Assembly: GCF_003589595.1 (NCBI RefSeq)
Contig: NW_020653945.1
Span: 9,289,756-9,353,755, forward strand
Direction: 5' to 3'
Length of the DNA stretch: 64,000 bases
Origin: Hyposmocoma kahamanoa
Taxonomy: Eukaryota > Arthropoda > Insecta > Lepidoptera > Cosmopterigidae
A program made the position numbers and the translations under genes. Shown here piece by piece: positions 9,119 through 22,103 of the stretch. The notes beneath the pieces are model-generated. The model saw nothing but the letters and a program-made list of their open reading frames with translations, was not told the DNA's origin and made no database searches. Position 1 is the stretch's first letter. The number at the start of each line of letters is the position of its first letter.

Positions 9119-9982
9119 GCATAGCAATACAAAGGGGGAACGCTGCCAGATCTTGGGCACCTTGCCGCGGGGACCCAATTTTATTCATATAATTTAAAAA
9201 TCCTAGTTTTATTTTCTTGTAGTTAAGCTCTTTTTGTCTTTTTTTTAAATAGGTACCTAAATACTCTTCCTTACAATATTTAAAAAAATGATATCAGTTA
9301 GTAACAATAATATATTGTTAATTTAAAAAGGCTTCTTTTCTCATTTCCACATGAGGTGTTTACCTGTAATTATTTGTGCATTAAATTTAAAACCCCAAAT
9401 CAATGTACCTAATAAATAAGTCACAATAGCTTAAATTGAAAAAAAAAAAAAATTGTAAATGAATATTATTCGTTCATTCACTCATTTAATAGTTCTACGA
9501 TTCTCAATAGGCACAAGCAGTTCACTGATTTAAGAATATAAGTTGACTTATATAAACCGTTCAGCATTTCAACCCCATAAAAAACGGAAGTTTAAAATTT
9601 GATTAAAGAGAATACTAAGATTTAAGTTTAACGTTTTGAAGTTAAGTGGTACGACATTGAGTTTGCTCCAACGATTGGCTTCACGCCAAATGATTACGTT
9701 CTAACTGCAAAACTGTTAGTAAACGCCCAACTTGAATTTCAACGGACACCCGCAGTGTGGAAACATCGATCTCAAAACACAGTTACATAGAAAGCTTTAA
9801 CTTTCTGCGTTTTATCTGATTCTTTTTTATGATTTCGAAGGGTCGTTTTAGTAAAAGTTTTTCGTTTTAATGAATGAAGTTAACCCAGGCGCGGGATAAC
9901 CAACAACCTGTTTGTTTTTTTTTTTACTTATAAATTCTATTAAGTAGTTTTGGGAAATTCTTTCTTCGATCATTGCTACCAC
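9119..9982. other. AT-rich stretch, no gene seen
   Basis: No supported feature. Homopolymer A and T runs near 9,240 and 9,440. Confidence 0.4.
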
Positions 9983-10228
9983 ATGACAGGACGAACAAGT
10001 TGTGCGCCTGATGTTAAGCAGCCCACAACAGTTGGAGTGCCATTCAGAGCTTTCAAACTCAAGATCATAATCTTCCAGTGACATAAGTTGACAAGTCCCA
10101 TATGCCTGTAATTTCACCAGCACCTTTCAAAACCAGAATGTAGTAATGCTCACGTTACGGCTTGGCGGCAGAAATAGGTAAGGTACTTCCCTGTACGAAC
10201 ACTTTCACAAGGAGCTTTACTACTACTA
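9983..10228 (-). repeat. R1 repeat, minus orientation
   Basis: Reverse of GACTTGTTCGTCC...AGTAGTAG. It retains TGACATAAGTTGACAAGTCC, AATTTCACCAGCACC and TTGGCGGCAGAAATAGGTAA. Near full length. Confidence 0.7.
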
Positions 10229-10327
10229 GAATTTGAATACAATTTAAGTCGTTAAACCAAAGTTGCATTAAAATCAAAGTTACGTTTTCAAGCTTATTAT
10301 AAGTACAATATAGAATTACGGCTAACA

Positions 10328-10405
10328 GTCAACCGTGACCAAGTGTCCATGGAAAATATAAGCGAGTTAGATCGGAAAAATAGTTTCATTTCTGATGCAA
10401 CTGCA
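10328..10405. repeat. Decayed foldback FB2 fragment
   Basis: GTCAACCGTGACCAAGTG and CGGAAAAATAGTTTCATTTC are hallmark blocks of the FB2 family (22,471-22,638). Confidence 0.5.
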
Positions 10406-11097
10406 TCAAAATCACCCTATTTAGGGCAGTGAATGAAGTTTCATTCATATAAATATAAATAGGGTGAAAATAAACCTTTTCGATTCTGTTGTCTACCTAT
10501 TCATAAATGGCTATGTTTACAACTACCCAGTCTCAAAAATATCAATAATTACATGACGTATAACGAATGATTAATGTAAAAATATAAATACATTTCTCCT
10601 TTATATCGTCTTTCGCCTTTTATAAAACTCGAAATTAATAGTAATTATAATGAAATAAGCATAAAATGACATGTAAAATTGTCGGCAATGTGGTATCGCC
10701 ATATCGGGTTGACAATATGGGCAGGAAGAGCTAAAATGGACCGCGGAATCGGACGGAAGTCCTTCAACTGTTCTTATAGTCAATTGGATACTTTATAGTT
10801 TATATTTAAAAGTTATGGATCATTAATTTGGTATTAAATAATAGCGTACACTGACCTACATACATTGGATGTCAATAAAGCGGTTTGCATACCTTTGAGT
10901 TTCTCGGAATTTAAGTACGAAATTTAGTTTGAAATTTACCTTGAGCTCCGTAAAGGAAAACGATTTGAAGAGACCTGCACATCGAAGAAAGTTCACGACT
11001 CTCGGAAAATGTGTATAGTTCTCAACCCGCATTTATATTTAAGAACTATTTTAGCAGTACAGCTTCTTGTAAAAGAGTTCGACCAGGGAAATACTAC
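10406..11097. other. No feature recognised
   Basis: The open frame at 10,601-10,783 has no recognisable content. No repeat assigned. Confidence 0.4.
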
Positions 11098-11186
11098 CTG
11101 CGGGTATACGCACAATACAAAGTCGATATTTTTTAAACATCTAACCTACCTATCATCATTACGTGCGCCTCAGTAATGACATTCTT
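11098..11186 (+). repeat. Shared 5' flank of two R1 copies
   Basis: GGGTATACGCACAATACAAA, CGATATTTTTTAAACAT and GTGCGCCTCAGTAATGACAT recur at 16,748-16,883 in front of another R1 copy. Confidence 0.65.
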
Positions 11187-11478
11187 TAGTAACATTAAAG
11201 CTCTTTGTGAAGACGTCGTTCAGGGAACCTCATCTATTTCTGCCACCAAGCAGTAATGTTAGCATTGCAGCGTTCCGGCTTAGAACGGTAAGGGTGCTGG
11301 TGAAATTACAGGCACATGGGACTTGTCAACTTATGTCTCAGGGTGACGGGCACAGTGGCAGTGCCACTCAGATCTTTGCGATTTAAAGCTCTGAGTGGCT
11401 CTTCAACTATTATGGACAGCCAGGTAGCTTACCATCAGGCACTTTTTCGTCCCGTCACTTGATATTATAAAAAAAAAA
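11187..11478 (+). repeat. R1 repeat
   Basis: Near full length, from AGTAACATTAAAGCTCTTTG to CGTCACTTGATATTATAAAA. Confidence 0.75.
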
Positions 11479-12775
11479 CTGTCCACGAACGAGATAATCA
11501 ATGCACACAAGTCACACTGATTGCAACCAAATCTAACTATAGGACATTATATCAGATAGAATGTCTATTGATATATGTTTTGGCGACAGAATAGTAGACA
11601 AATAATATGAGTATAAAAATCAATCTCTTACAATTGACCGGCTATCGCAACACAATGAAAGACAATGAACAACATTCGATGTTATCGGACTTCTATTGCA
11701 CTAAGCCGAGGTCGTCTAGACTTATTTAACTACAAACGAGGAGTTGACATTAGTCTTTGATTTATTAGCCTTTCTAATACACTGTTGAATTGTGAAACCT
11801 TTAACAAATAACCTTTAAAATAAATTTCAAGAACGTCTATCGAAAACACAAAAAAGGGAAAATGACTGTACTTGAGCACGATTTATAGGCAGCTAGTTAC
11901 ACAATGTTGTACCTACCTTTTAAAGTAGGTTGCTATTAAATTGTGGAGTAAAAATATTTATTCAAACTCTTTTATACATGTGCTGTATCACATGCTTTTG
12001 AAATATTCAATGAGTAAATGTAGAGTTGGGTATGTTCTTTCTTTTCTGGTGTTTCGTTCGTTTCTTGTCTTTGATGTCTTTTATATTAAAAGGAACTAAA
12101 GTAATTTGCACAGTTTATGATTATGACGATTACCATTTCCAATATCATTGGTTGACAAGTGAAATATACTAAATTACAAATTTTTTGAGAAAAAAAATAT
12201 AATAGATATAGTAATTTTGCTTTTTTTAAACACATATTTATTTTAATGGTTTTTAGATGAGTTTTTCGGATTTTAACCTTTTACGGTTTGACTTTTGCTA
12301 TATTGAAATTTAATTAAAAATACTGAATGTGATTTTAACGTGTTTCATTTCTAAGCAGACGATATTTAATTTTTGATGGCGTCATACGATACTCACCGCG
12401 TTAATACGAACCTATCGGCAACTCACATCTTAATATCGATTGAAGCGTATATTATAGAAAGTAAAAACAGTGAAGTGGCACTCGAAGGATTGCTTTAGTT
12501 CGATAAACATAGTAGGTAAGTAACTTAACTTATTTAGTCTATGTGTTATGGCGTAATTTTATTTCTTCTGATTGTTTCATGGATTTGTATAGAAAGTTGA
12601 ATAGCTTTGCATGAATTTTTATAAGTTGCATAACGTTAGATGTCTGCCATGATACCTAAGTCGTTCACTCTTTCAAAGTAACCTTTATTTTTTTCACAAT
12701 TGACATATAAAATTTTTACTACTACGTTCTCTTTCGTCATCAACCCGTTTATGTTTCACTTCTGGCCACAGGACA
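11479..12775. other. No feature recognised
   Basis: 1.3 kb of AT-rich sequence without a supported gene or repeat. Confidence 0.4.
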
Positions 12776-13010
12776 TAGTCCGCCACGTTGGTCCAATGAG
12801 GTCTTGGGGTCTTAATACGTTTTCCAAGGGTTGTGAATCTTCTTCAATGTGCAGTTTTCAACACGATATTGTCTTTCACCGAAAAACTAATGGTAAATTT
12901 CAATTTGAATTTTGCACATAAATCCCGGAAGTGCGAGCCAAGATTCTAAACCACGGCCTTTGCTTGAGAAGCGGTAGGTCAAACTATTATGCTACGACGA
13001 CTTCTGCTCT
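12776..13010 (-). mobile_element. HaSE-like lepidopteran SINE, minus strand
   Basis: Read on the minus strand: tRNA-like head (TTGACCTACCGCTTCTCAAG, CAAAGGCCGTGG), a degraded B box, TTTCGGTGAAAGACAATATC, and a tail with AACGTGGCGGACTATGTCC. The order matches the copy at 57,088-57,264. The CGTGGYGGACTATG and GGTGAAAG motifs are known from lepidopteran SINEs. Confidence 0.65.
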
Positions 13011-13610
13011 TTACTGAATATTAAATGACCTAAGTAAATATTGCAGAAGATATAATATAATTCGAACAAAAGGTCAAATTGCACTTAAGTATGAGGTTCA
13101 GTGTTCCATTCTAAAGACGTGCAAATGCCAGAATATTGAGCGCAAGCGCAGGTGAGTTGAACAACATCTGGGCCCATGCCAAGTCCTGTTTATAAAATAG
13201 CTTACGTTTTATAAACATTGCAAAGAATATACTTCCTAGCAGGAAAAAGAGTGTATATTTTTGGATAATGTTTAGTTATGGAATAAAAAACTATGAATCA
13301 CACTCGCTTGCATGCGTAAAGCGATATATCCGAATTTAGCGCTATTATGCTTGATTAACTGCAAGTTATGCACATAGAATTAATAATATTTAATTCTGAA
13401 ATTCCTAAATTATTAAAAACAAACGTAAACAATAAAATTAAAAGGCTAAAGTTTACCTATATTTTTACTTACTATTACAAAAACCTTCATCTAATTACAC
13501 TACCATAGTAAAATAATAGCTAGTTACACAATACAAATATACAACAAAATACTATATAATCGTAAGATACGAGTTTTCTTAGTTTAGGAGTAAGGGAATT
13601 GGTTAAGGTC
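13011..13610. other. No feature recognised
   Basis: AT-rich, nothing supported. Confidence 0.4.
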
Positions 13611-13765
13611 CAATGTACCTGTAATTCCACAGCACCCGTACCCTTTAAAACCGGAAAACAGTAAAGCTCACATTGCTTCTTGGCGGCAGAAATAGGTAAG
13701 GTGGGAGTACTTCCCTGGACGAATTCTTTCAGAAGGAAAGGAAAAAAAAGGACCTCCACTGCTAC
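13611..13765 (-). repeat. R1 repeat, 5' half, minus orientation
   Basis: Contains TGTACCTGTAATTCC, TTCTTGGCGGCAGAAATAGG and TACTTCCCTGGACGAATTCT. The 3' half is absent. Confidence 0.65.
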
Positions 13766-14210
13766 AATATCTCTAAAAGAAACTAAAGCTGCGGTCAATG
13801 TTTTTACCGCAAAGTAAATAACTAGAATCTTTCTCGTTAAAGCCAAATTAACAACATAACCGTATCTATCAAAGCAAGTTCACTCGTATAACTATGTCAG
13901 CTTCGTGAAATTTATTAATTTACCGCCCAAACTACCTTGACCTGTTTAAACAATTGCTTAGTGCGTCCAATCGCTTTTATAGTCTAATAGAAATCGTTGA
14001 AAGTCGTTTAAGGCATAATATACACGATGCGTTGAAGTTTTAGTTACAATTATGAAACTGACAATTACAAGTTTAGTTACTATTTGTAATTTACAGTTGG
14101 CAAATTCCAAATTTTAGTTGCACGGAACAAATAACTGGGCGATAGTGTATAAGTAAAGCTGGATGTTACTTTTGGACCCTGGAGTTAGTTACTGAAGTTT
14201 GACATCGTGG

Positions 14211-14478
14211 AGCAATAGAGCTCCTTGTGGAAGACTTCGTCCAGGGAAGTACCTTACCTATTTCTGCCGCCAAGCTGTAATGTGACTATTATTGCCTTCC
14301 GATTTTGAAGGGTAAGAGTGCTGGTGAAATTACAGCACATGGGACTTGTCAACTTATGTCATAGGGTGATCTTTGCGATTTAAATCCCTGAATGGCACTG
14401 CAACTGCTATGGACAGGCGTGTCGCTTACCACCAGCCGCACAACTTGTTCGTCCAGTCACTTGGCATCATAAAAAAAG
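14211..14478 (+). repeat. R1 repeat
   Basis: From AGCAATAGAGCTCCTTGTGG to TTGGCATCATAAAAAAAG, with an internal deletion around the GGGTGA...GATCTTTGCG junction. Confidence 0.7.
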
Positions 14479-14724
14479 AAACAGCGTCTTTACCACGATC
14501 ATCGGTGCTCATATCTTGTGTTCGTACATTTATATGGTTTCAAAATCATCGTTTTTTTTTTCATAATAGGTCCCTTGGGCATCGGCGTACGCATATCATG
14601 ATATATAAAAAGTACTTTTAAAAGCGACCGATCCTTGAACGCTCTTACGCGTGTTCTCTTTGTCTATTGCTTATTCGATGATTCGATAAAAAGTTATTTT
14701 GCTCATAGAATCAATGTGTTATTT

Positions 14725-14905
14725 GGCAACGTTTAGAGGTGAAATATTTTCTTCAAATTTGAATCGGACCACTACTGAGGTACCCCCTTTCCAACAAAAA
14801 AGAATGATCTAAATGGGTTCTCGAATAATGTTGGAGTAATCACGTAACACTCACAGAAAAAATACAGGCGGATTAAGAATCTCCTCCTGTTTTTAAAGTT
14901 GATTA
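14725..14905. repeat. Dispersed repeat shared with 33,735-33,905
   Basis: AGAGGTGAAATATTTTCTTC, ACTGAGGTACCCCCTTTCCA, CAACAAAA and ATCACGTAACA occur in the same order in both places. Class unknown. Confidence 0.6.
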
Positions 14906-14919
14906 AAAATAATAATGTG

Positions 14920-14957
14920 TCAGAAAACCACACCAATTACCTGGTGTGGTTTTCTGA
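14920..14957. repeat. Perfect 16-bp hairpin
   Basis: TCAGAAAACCACACCA and its exact reverse complement are separated by ATTACC. Similar ACCACAC...CCTGG motifs occur in the SINE tail at about 30,755. Confidence 0.8.
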
Positions 14958-16074
14958 ACAACAACTGAAGAACAACGAAATTAACTTCTGGGCACTAACC
15001 AGAACATTCACACTGAATGTTTGAAAGAAAATTTCTATGAATCTAGAAAAGTCCATTTAGTTTCCCAAATTGATCCTTTCGAATTATCGATCCGAGACTT
15101 CCTCATCCTACGCACGCACTGAAGTCGTCAAAACCGTCAAACATTGCTAATTAATCGTAGGACTAGTACCAGAAGAATACTAAATATCTAAATGTGGAGT
15201 TTATATCATACTTATTAAGTAATGTACAAATTTCGTTTATACGGAGAATACCTCCTTTTTAGAACTGTATTAATCCTTCTATCGAGTTGTTTTAATATAT
15301 TATTGTAAAGGTTAACAAGATCTTCATTTTGTTTTTTAACGATAATACTATCGGGAAAGGTACTACAGATTATATTCTATATCAAAGTTGCAACGCTCTA
15401 CATCACGCTACAGCTTATAGGAACTTTGTTATGTTAAAAAAAGATAATCGACGTAACATGATTCATAGGTTGGAGGTGATTAGGCGTGAATAGAATCATA
15501 ATGAGACGGTGTAACTAATAGTTACATATATATATATCTATGTACCTTTTCATTGTATTTCGACACCAGACGATTGTCTTAACGCTTTTGACAATATATT
15601 ATATAGTACAAAACGCATGGGTGATTCTGATTATAAACAGTATAATAAGAGCAAGTGGGCAACTCCCGCCTGTTCGGCGCGTAAATGCCTATACTTTGCT
15701 CAAAACGTAGGGTTGTCACATTAATATTTTAGTTGTACACTATAGTCTGTAAACATACTATGAAAAATGTCAATATAGTATTCTCATGCTATATTGGAAT
15801 AAACTTTGTTAAATGCGGCATCCCGTATTGGTGTTTGATTATGGGGTATGATTTTGAAATACAAATGAAATGCTGAACAATTCTGAATTTGAGGCAATCT
15901 AGATTGATAGATAAAACGTTCATTTGGGTCTACAGACACACGTACATAACAGAAAAATATGTAATACAACACTGCCTGACATCCAGTTATATATGTGTGC
16001 TGTTCAAACTACCACAAACAACAATAAACACGTCTCCTATTTGATGTAATGTTTTAAACACCAAGCGAACGCAG
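14958..16074. other. No gene seen
   Basis: 1.1 kb of AT-rich sequence, with a short TATATATATATA tract near 15,530. Confidence 0.4.
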
Positions 16075-16200
16075 CCACGTGTGACAAATCGCGCTATGCA
16101 ACGTGAGTGCACCGTGAGTTATGCGAATGTGTGCATCCGTGCACGGCGCGCGGCGAGCGTGCACACATGCAAGCAGCGTTGCTACGTTTGTAGTCAGGTA
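16075..16200. repeat. GC-rich island with inverted GTGTGCAC-type motifs
   Basis: Contains GTGTGCATCCGTGCACGGCG and GCGAGCGTGCACACATGC. The composition contrasts strongly with the surroundings. Probably a decayed MITE. Confidence 0.35.
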
Positions 16201-16747
16201 TCATAGGACATCGACTGTACCTATACATCGAACATAATATTTGAATGAACACTAAACTACGAAATTCGTATCTGGCCTTGCCTTGCGACCTGGTAGAAGT
16301 ATCTTTAAATTTAGAAGGAGGGACTGTGTCCGACTACTTTAAAAATTCGAGTATCTAAAAGACTTAGCAATGAATCACCTTACAAGGGCATCGACCCAAT
16401 GCTTAAAACCAAACAATGCCGCAAATTGGTACCTCTTAAAGGAAGTTCTCAGAACCACAAGTTAAAAAAACTCAAGAACATCACGATTTCAATCACAATA
16501 AACCGAAATGTGGTTTTTATCATAAAAGTAAATTCACTGCTTCGTCAAAAGTGATTGCAGTGTTTTATTATTGCGTTTTATTTTGCATTCGCATATATTT
16601 TTATATGTAAACTCTTGTATATAACGTGATGAATACAAAGAAACGTAAACGTATTTAATGTTTAATACGTATATTTTATTTTCATTTTATCACTTTGATT
16701 TCATCTCAGGCACATAATATGTAGGAAGTTTTATTATTAGAAGAACA

Positions 16748-16882
16748 CGGGTATACGCACAAAACAAAGTCGATATTTTTTAAACATTACTATCTAATCT
16801 ACCTATCATCAAGGGTGCGTACAGATCTGACGAATGTGCCGCGAATGCATGCAATTGCGTGCGCCTCAGTAATGACATACTT
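16748..16882 (+). repeat. Shared 5' flank of R1, second copy with a 50-bp insertion
   Basis: Same flank as 11,098-11,186, interrupted by about 50 bp (AGGGTGCGTACAGATCTGAC and following) before TGCGTGCGCCTCAGTAATGA. Confidence 0.6.
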
Positions 16883-17178
16883 TAGAAAAATTAGAGCTCT
16901 TTGTGAAGGAGTTCGTTCAGGGAACCTTATCTGTTCCTGCCGCTAAACAGTAATGTTAGCATTACTGTGTTCCGGTTTTGAAGGGTAAAGGTGCTGGTGA
17001 AATTACAGTCACATGGGACTTGTCAACTTATGTCTCGGGGTGTCGGGCGCAGAGGCAGTGCTTCTCAGATCTTTGAGCTTTAAAGCTCTGACTAGCACTG
17101 CATTTGTTATGGACAGGCGTGTAGCTTACCTTTAGGTGCACGACTTGTTCGTTCCTTCACTTGATGTTATAAAAAAAA
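16883..17178 (+). repeat. R1 repeat
   Basis: Full-length copy ending TTGATGTTATAAAAAAAATT. Confidence 0.75.
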
Positions 17179-18394
17179 TTAAAGCAGCACGGGATCTACG
17201 ATTTTTTCGAACTGCGGAAAAAACTTGATAATGGCGCTCCCTCTTTCCAACGTTTGAGATCAATTGTGAAAAAAATCTTACAAATATATATAAAATCGAC
17301 TTAGGATACGTCCATAAATCAATTCAGTATCCAACTGGGCGTTTAAGAATAACATGAATATTCAATAAAACAACGTGTGCTGGACGCTTTGTGAATCAAG
17401 TGTTCTTTTTATGTTATATTATGATTTTGGAGGACCCTGAGATTTTTGCGTGTCCCGGTTTATCCCTAGATCCGGGGTTGCACGCAAAGCTCGACTAATG
17501 CGATCGCACTACGTAATGTACGTATGCAGCTCGCGAGCCTTTCTCGAACAGGCGCATTAGCCAGATTTGTGCGCACCTTAAAGAGGCGACAAGACAATGG
17601 AATCCGCGTGTGCGATTGACTTTTTTTTTATTGCACCGGTCACTCAGCAGTGCAGTGGGAATGGGATTCAACATCAAGTTCATTTACAAACATTTGCTGC
17701 ATCGGAACGGATACCGTCGCTGACGCAATGCCCGGGTATGTCACTTGACAGATCTAAAAATATTTTCTTCCCGTTCTCTCTCTACTTCTATAAAGAGACA
17801 ACAATATTTGTAAATGTATCAAGTTTTGGGTAGATTAAGGGCAGTATCAATAAACATATCTCAAACTCAAAGAATCTTTATTTCATAAACATTTTATGGT
17901 CAGCAAAATACACTTGAAATCGTTATATTGATTAAACCTACCATGAGTTTACACTGGCAGTTGTCGCTAGCAATCGCGTAAAATATTTTGTGTTCAGAAT
18001 GTTACTTCTAGTGATAATGAGTGAAATTGCCAAACAAGGTACAGGTAAGGTTTTTTACTGTTCCATCGAGAGTTGTGGTGCCACTAATTTGCCTAATTTG
18101 CGCTCAGTTGTACAAACGTCTATTGGCTTTAATGGTTCATTAAGTAACATGCGTTTTCAAATTTTTCCCCGGTGTGGGACACTATTACAGTTAAAGTACG
18201 TTTCTGCAACTCACTGCATGACATCAAGCTTATAAAAGTCCTGTTTTCTGTGTTACCGTACCATTTGTTAAAGTAGTTCATTTCGATGTTGATGATTGCA
18301 TTGTTTATCTACTTTATTCTAATATATTACTTGACATTATAGATTTCTTAAAGGTAGCTGTAAAGGTGCTTGGTTGACTGAAGATACCCTTTCA
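17179..18394. other. No gene supported
   Basis: A short inverted motif CTAATGCG / CGCATTAG brackets about 17,496-17,561, a possible MITE relic. The open frames at 17,597-17,833 and 17,990-18,235 have no domain I recognise. Confidence 0.4.
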
Positions 18395-18615
18395 TAGATT
18401 TCTCACAGATGACGCTACGGTAAAAAAAGCCGTTAAAACAAAAAAGATCTGCAATATACGTAAAGAAAAATTCGTAAGGACTTCTGACTCGATGTGTAGC
18501 CCAGTTGGTAGAGAGGTTGCCCTACATTCACAAACATAGACACAAGTTCGAGTCCCGTCAGATCGAGCGAATTTTTCTGTGTTCGATCTTTGTATAAATA
18601 CTTATAATAAACTAG
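18395..18615 (+). mobile_element. tRNA-related SINE with tRNA-like body
   Basis: TCTCACAGATGACGCTACGG leader, A-box-like GTAGCCCAGTTGGTAGAGAG, B-box AAGTTCGAGTCCCGTCAG, then TTTTTCTGTGTTCGATCTTT and a TATAATAAACTAGTGATA tail. Confidence 0.7.
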
Positions 18616-19438
18616 TGATAATAAGTAAGTAAAAAGTGGAAACTACCATAAGACAAAATTGTTTTGTTTCGATTTTTTTCGCGGTTTGGTAAACCATTAG
18701 TACATTAAAAATTTATGTTATTTGGGATAAATAGATAGACTATATTTATCCAAACTTTGCCACGAGTTGTTGCAACCACCAATTTTTCGGAATATTTAGA
18801 AAAAATCCGACAAAGAAAAATCTTATTTAGTACATGTCATTAGAACTATTAAGATATGTATTTCAAATATACTGTTGATTTATGGATATTCCTCCGGAAT
18901 CCTAAAAGTATCGCATTGAATCTTCGTGTAGTTCTAGGTATACGTTTTAACTTTCTGACTCGACGTTTACAATTTACGTAAACATAATCTACCCATTTCG
19001 ATTATCATAGTAAAACATCATAATATTCATAACAATCAACGTTATTATAATTATCTTATTCATTATTTGCTATTATTTAATATTGATTTAAATGTTTATT
19101 TTAAATGTTAGTTATAAGGTCTATAAAGTTATAATAATAAACAAGAGGCTAATTCGTTGAAGGTTGAGTAATATTCTATATGTGAAATAACTAATTGGAA
19201 TAAAATATGATAACGATCGTCAGCTTCCGTAATAGTCCAATAGCTCCAAAGTACTACACTAGGGACTTGACACCTTGAAAGAAAACATTTTACTTTTTTT
19301 TGACTCGTTGAAGAAAAATAGGGTCTAATTTCATTTTAAGTGTTTAGTATGGAAGGAACCTGGTCTTCATTTAACTTAATAACTCTAACATGATTTATCT
19401 ATCAAACAGTGTATGTGACCTGTAACATAATTCAATTT
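18616..19438. other. No gene seen
   Basis: AT-rich, nothing supported. Confidence 0.4.
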
Positions 19439-19663
19439 AGTAGCAGTAAAACTCGTTGTGAAAGAGTTCGTCCAGGGTAATACTGCCACCTTACCAATTT
19501 CTGCCGCCAAGCAGTAACTTTTCAACTTATGTATCAGGGTGCAGTGCACCTCAGATCTTTGCGATTTAAAGCTCTGAGTGGCACTGCAACGGTTATAGTG
19601 AGGCGTGTCGTGTAACATCAGGCGCACGACTAGTTCGTCCCGTCACTAGATGTTATAAGAAAA
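19439..19663 (+). repeat. R1 repeat, internally deleted
   Basis: Starts AGTAGCAGTAAAACTCGTTG. CCGCCAAGCAGTAAC joins directly to TTTTCAACTTATG, deleting the central ~70 bp. Confidence 0.7.
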
Positions 19664-19997
19664 TATAAAATAAAATTCTTAAAACAGAAAGGTAATAGCA
19701 TAAGCGATATTTCCGCTACTATAGAAGCATAACCTAAAAGTCTTTTATCTTTATGGACACATTTAAAAGAGTGCTTTGCTTAAAAGGATTTCATGTTCTC
19801 CCCGAAGCAATGTAAACTGCCATTTAAACTTTTAAAAGTAGTGTAAGGTTTAAAGACCTTCAATATAATATATCAATTGTAAGAAAGACGTTTAGAAATG
19901 TATATAGTCATATATCAACTTGGTTTCAAACGCTCCTATTGCATATGCACTTCTTGTACCTTCTTCCATTTTTTGGCTTCAGTTATTATTGTTACCA

Positions 19998-20134
19998 GTA
20001 GAGTCAGCACAACAGAATGCGACTTGCGCGAGAGCGACATAAAACACGAGATACTTCTATTCTCGCATAGAGAATAATATTTGGCGCGTCTATATCGCTT
20101 TCGCGCATGTCGCGCTCTGTCGTGCTAGCCCTAC
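19998..20134. mobile_element. MITE with GTAGGGCTAGCACGAC-type ends
   Basis: Left GTAGAGTCAGCACAACAG and right TGTCGTGCTAGCCCTAC are inverted. The interior has GCGACTTGCGCGAGAGCGAC. A better preserved copy lies at 32,101-32,228. Confidence 0.65.
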
Positions 20135-20266
20135 AGTTTCGAAGGATGTGTAGCTATCATAATATGAAATTTTTATTACAGTGACGGTTAGGAATAATTA
20201 TGCAAATGGTACAATCGGTATTGATATTCATAGGAAGTGTATAGGTACATTGAAATATTTCGGCAA

Positions 20267-20412
20267 GTGAATTTACAGGCATATTTGACTTGTCTGATGA
20301 CATGTTCAGATGTTTGCGATTTAAAGCTCTGAGTGGCACTGCAACTGTTATAGACAGGCGTGTCGCTTACCACCAGGCGCATGACTTGTACGTCCCGTTA
20401 CTTAGTATCATC
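20267..20412 (+). repeat. R1 repeat, 3' half
   Basis: GTGAATTTACAGGCATATTT...TGCGATTTAAAGCTCTGAGT...ACCACCAGGCGCATGACTTG. Confidence 0.65.
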
Positions 20413-20781
20413 AATATTTATGATGATACGTATTTGTGATGGGTAAAACATTATAAAATTTAAACTAAAGTTTTACATAAAACATTTTAGCTTAGGAAAA
20501 TGTGTTATAATACATTTTACAGTCGAGATCCGTACTTCAAACCACAATTGATATCAAAATATGTGTACAAGTTCGCAAAATTCTCTTCAAAAAATGTTAA
20601 ACTCCAAATTATATTTGGTTAGTCTGATAAAAACTTGGTATGACTGTAAACTAATGTACATTCTAGTTAAAAATATGATAACGATAAGAGAAAATGAGAC
20701 ACAAACTATAGTTGTAATAAAAATACGTAAAGAGAATTAAATTCTAAAGTGGTGAAGTGGTAAAATACAAAATGTAAAATT

Positions 20782-20980
20782 TAGTAGCAGTAAGAGTTTG
20801 TCCAGGGAAGTACTGCAAACTTGCCAATTTCTGCCGTCAACCAGTAACGTGAGCATTACTGTGTTCCGGTTTTGAGGAGTAATTGGGGTGTTGGAGAAAT
20901 TACAGGCTCATGGGACTTGGCAACTTATGTCTTAGGGTGACGGACAAAGTGGGAGTGCCCCTCAGATCTTTGCGATTTAC
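20782..20980 (+). repeat. R1 repeat, 5' two thirds
   Basis: TAGTAGCAGTAAGAGTTTGT to CAGATCTTTGCGATTTA, then unrelated sequence. Confidence 0.65.
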
Positions 20981-21188
20981 ACACTACATACACACTGTAC
21001 TACTCACACTGTGTATGCTGCGCATATTAGCTTGGCGCAGCAAGCGAACAGCTAGCTATAGATGAAGACTAAAAATCAGCAATGCTGAATCTTTAACGTT
21101 TTTGTCCACATCACTCATTTATATTTTCTATTAGTTTATAAGTATTCTGTTTCCTATATTTTGTGGAGAAATAAATATCTTTTAAGTT

Positions 21189-21578
21189 GCAGTAGAGCTC
21201 CTTGTGAAAGATGGATGAACAGGGTAGTACTGCCACCTTACCTATTTCTGCCACCAAGCAGTAAGTTAAGTAAGTAGCACTACTGTGTTCCGGTTTGGAA
21301 GTGTAAGGGTACTGATGAAATTACAAGTACATGGGACTTGTCCACTTATGTCTCCGAGTGACGGGCGCAGTGGCAGTGCCCCTCAGACCTTTGCGATTTC
21401 AAGCTCTGAGTGGCACTGCAACTGTTATGGACAGGCGTGTAGCTTACCATCAGGCGCACAACTTGTTCACTTGATATTACAAAAAAGTATTTTTATTTTA
21501 TTTAAAGCTCTGAGTGGCACTACAACTGCTATGGACAGGTGTGTCGCTTACCATCAGGTAGGTACACCATTTGTTCCA
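21189..21578 (+). repeat. R1 repeat plus a second R1 3' piece in tandem
   Basis: Full copy 21,189-21,487. After a short T-rich join, the 3' block restarts (TTTAAAGCTCTGAGTGGCAC...GTGTCGCTTACCATCAGG) at 21,500-21,578. Confidence 0.7.
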
Positions 21579-21872
21579 TTAAAAAACTAAAGAAGAATTT
21601 CATTAAAACAGTTGTTTGTTCTCTAATCGTGACTCTTTAACCACAATAGTTGCAATGGGTGCTATTTGCATTTGATTCCACAAATGCAAATAGCAATAAA
21701 ACTGAGTTTCGCAAAATACATAATGGTTCACGCTTCCAGCTTTGCGGTTTTAAGCACGAAACACCTTTAAATTAAAATAATTTGACAAAATACGTTACGG
21801 TTAGTTTAGTGTGAACTTTATGGATGCCTACGGAAATTCGGATTATATAATTTTTTTTGTATATTAGGGGGA

Positions 21873-22103
21873 GGAACCAATCGTGCGCCTGGTGTTATAC
21901 GACACGCCTGTCCGTAATAATTGCAGTGCTGTTCAGAGCTTTAAATCGCAAAGATCTGAGGGGCACTGTCTGTAATTTCACAAGCACCCTTGCCCTTCGA
22001 AACCGAAACACAGTAATGCTCACATTACTGCTTGGCGGCAGAAATACATAAGGTGGCAGTAATTCCTTGAACGAACTCTTTCGCAAGGAACTCTATTGCT
22101 ACT
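21873..22103 (-). repeat. R1 repeat, minus orientation
   Basis: Internally deleted copy from AACCAATCGTGCGCCTGG to CTCTTTCGCAAGGAACTCTA and TTGCTAC. Confidence 0.7.
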
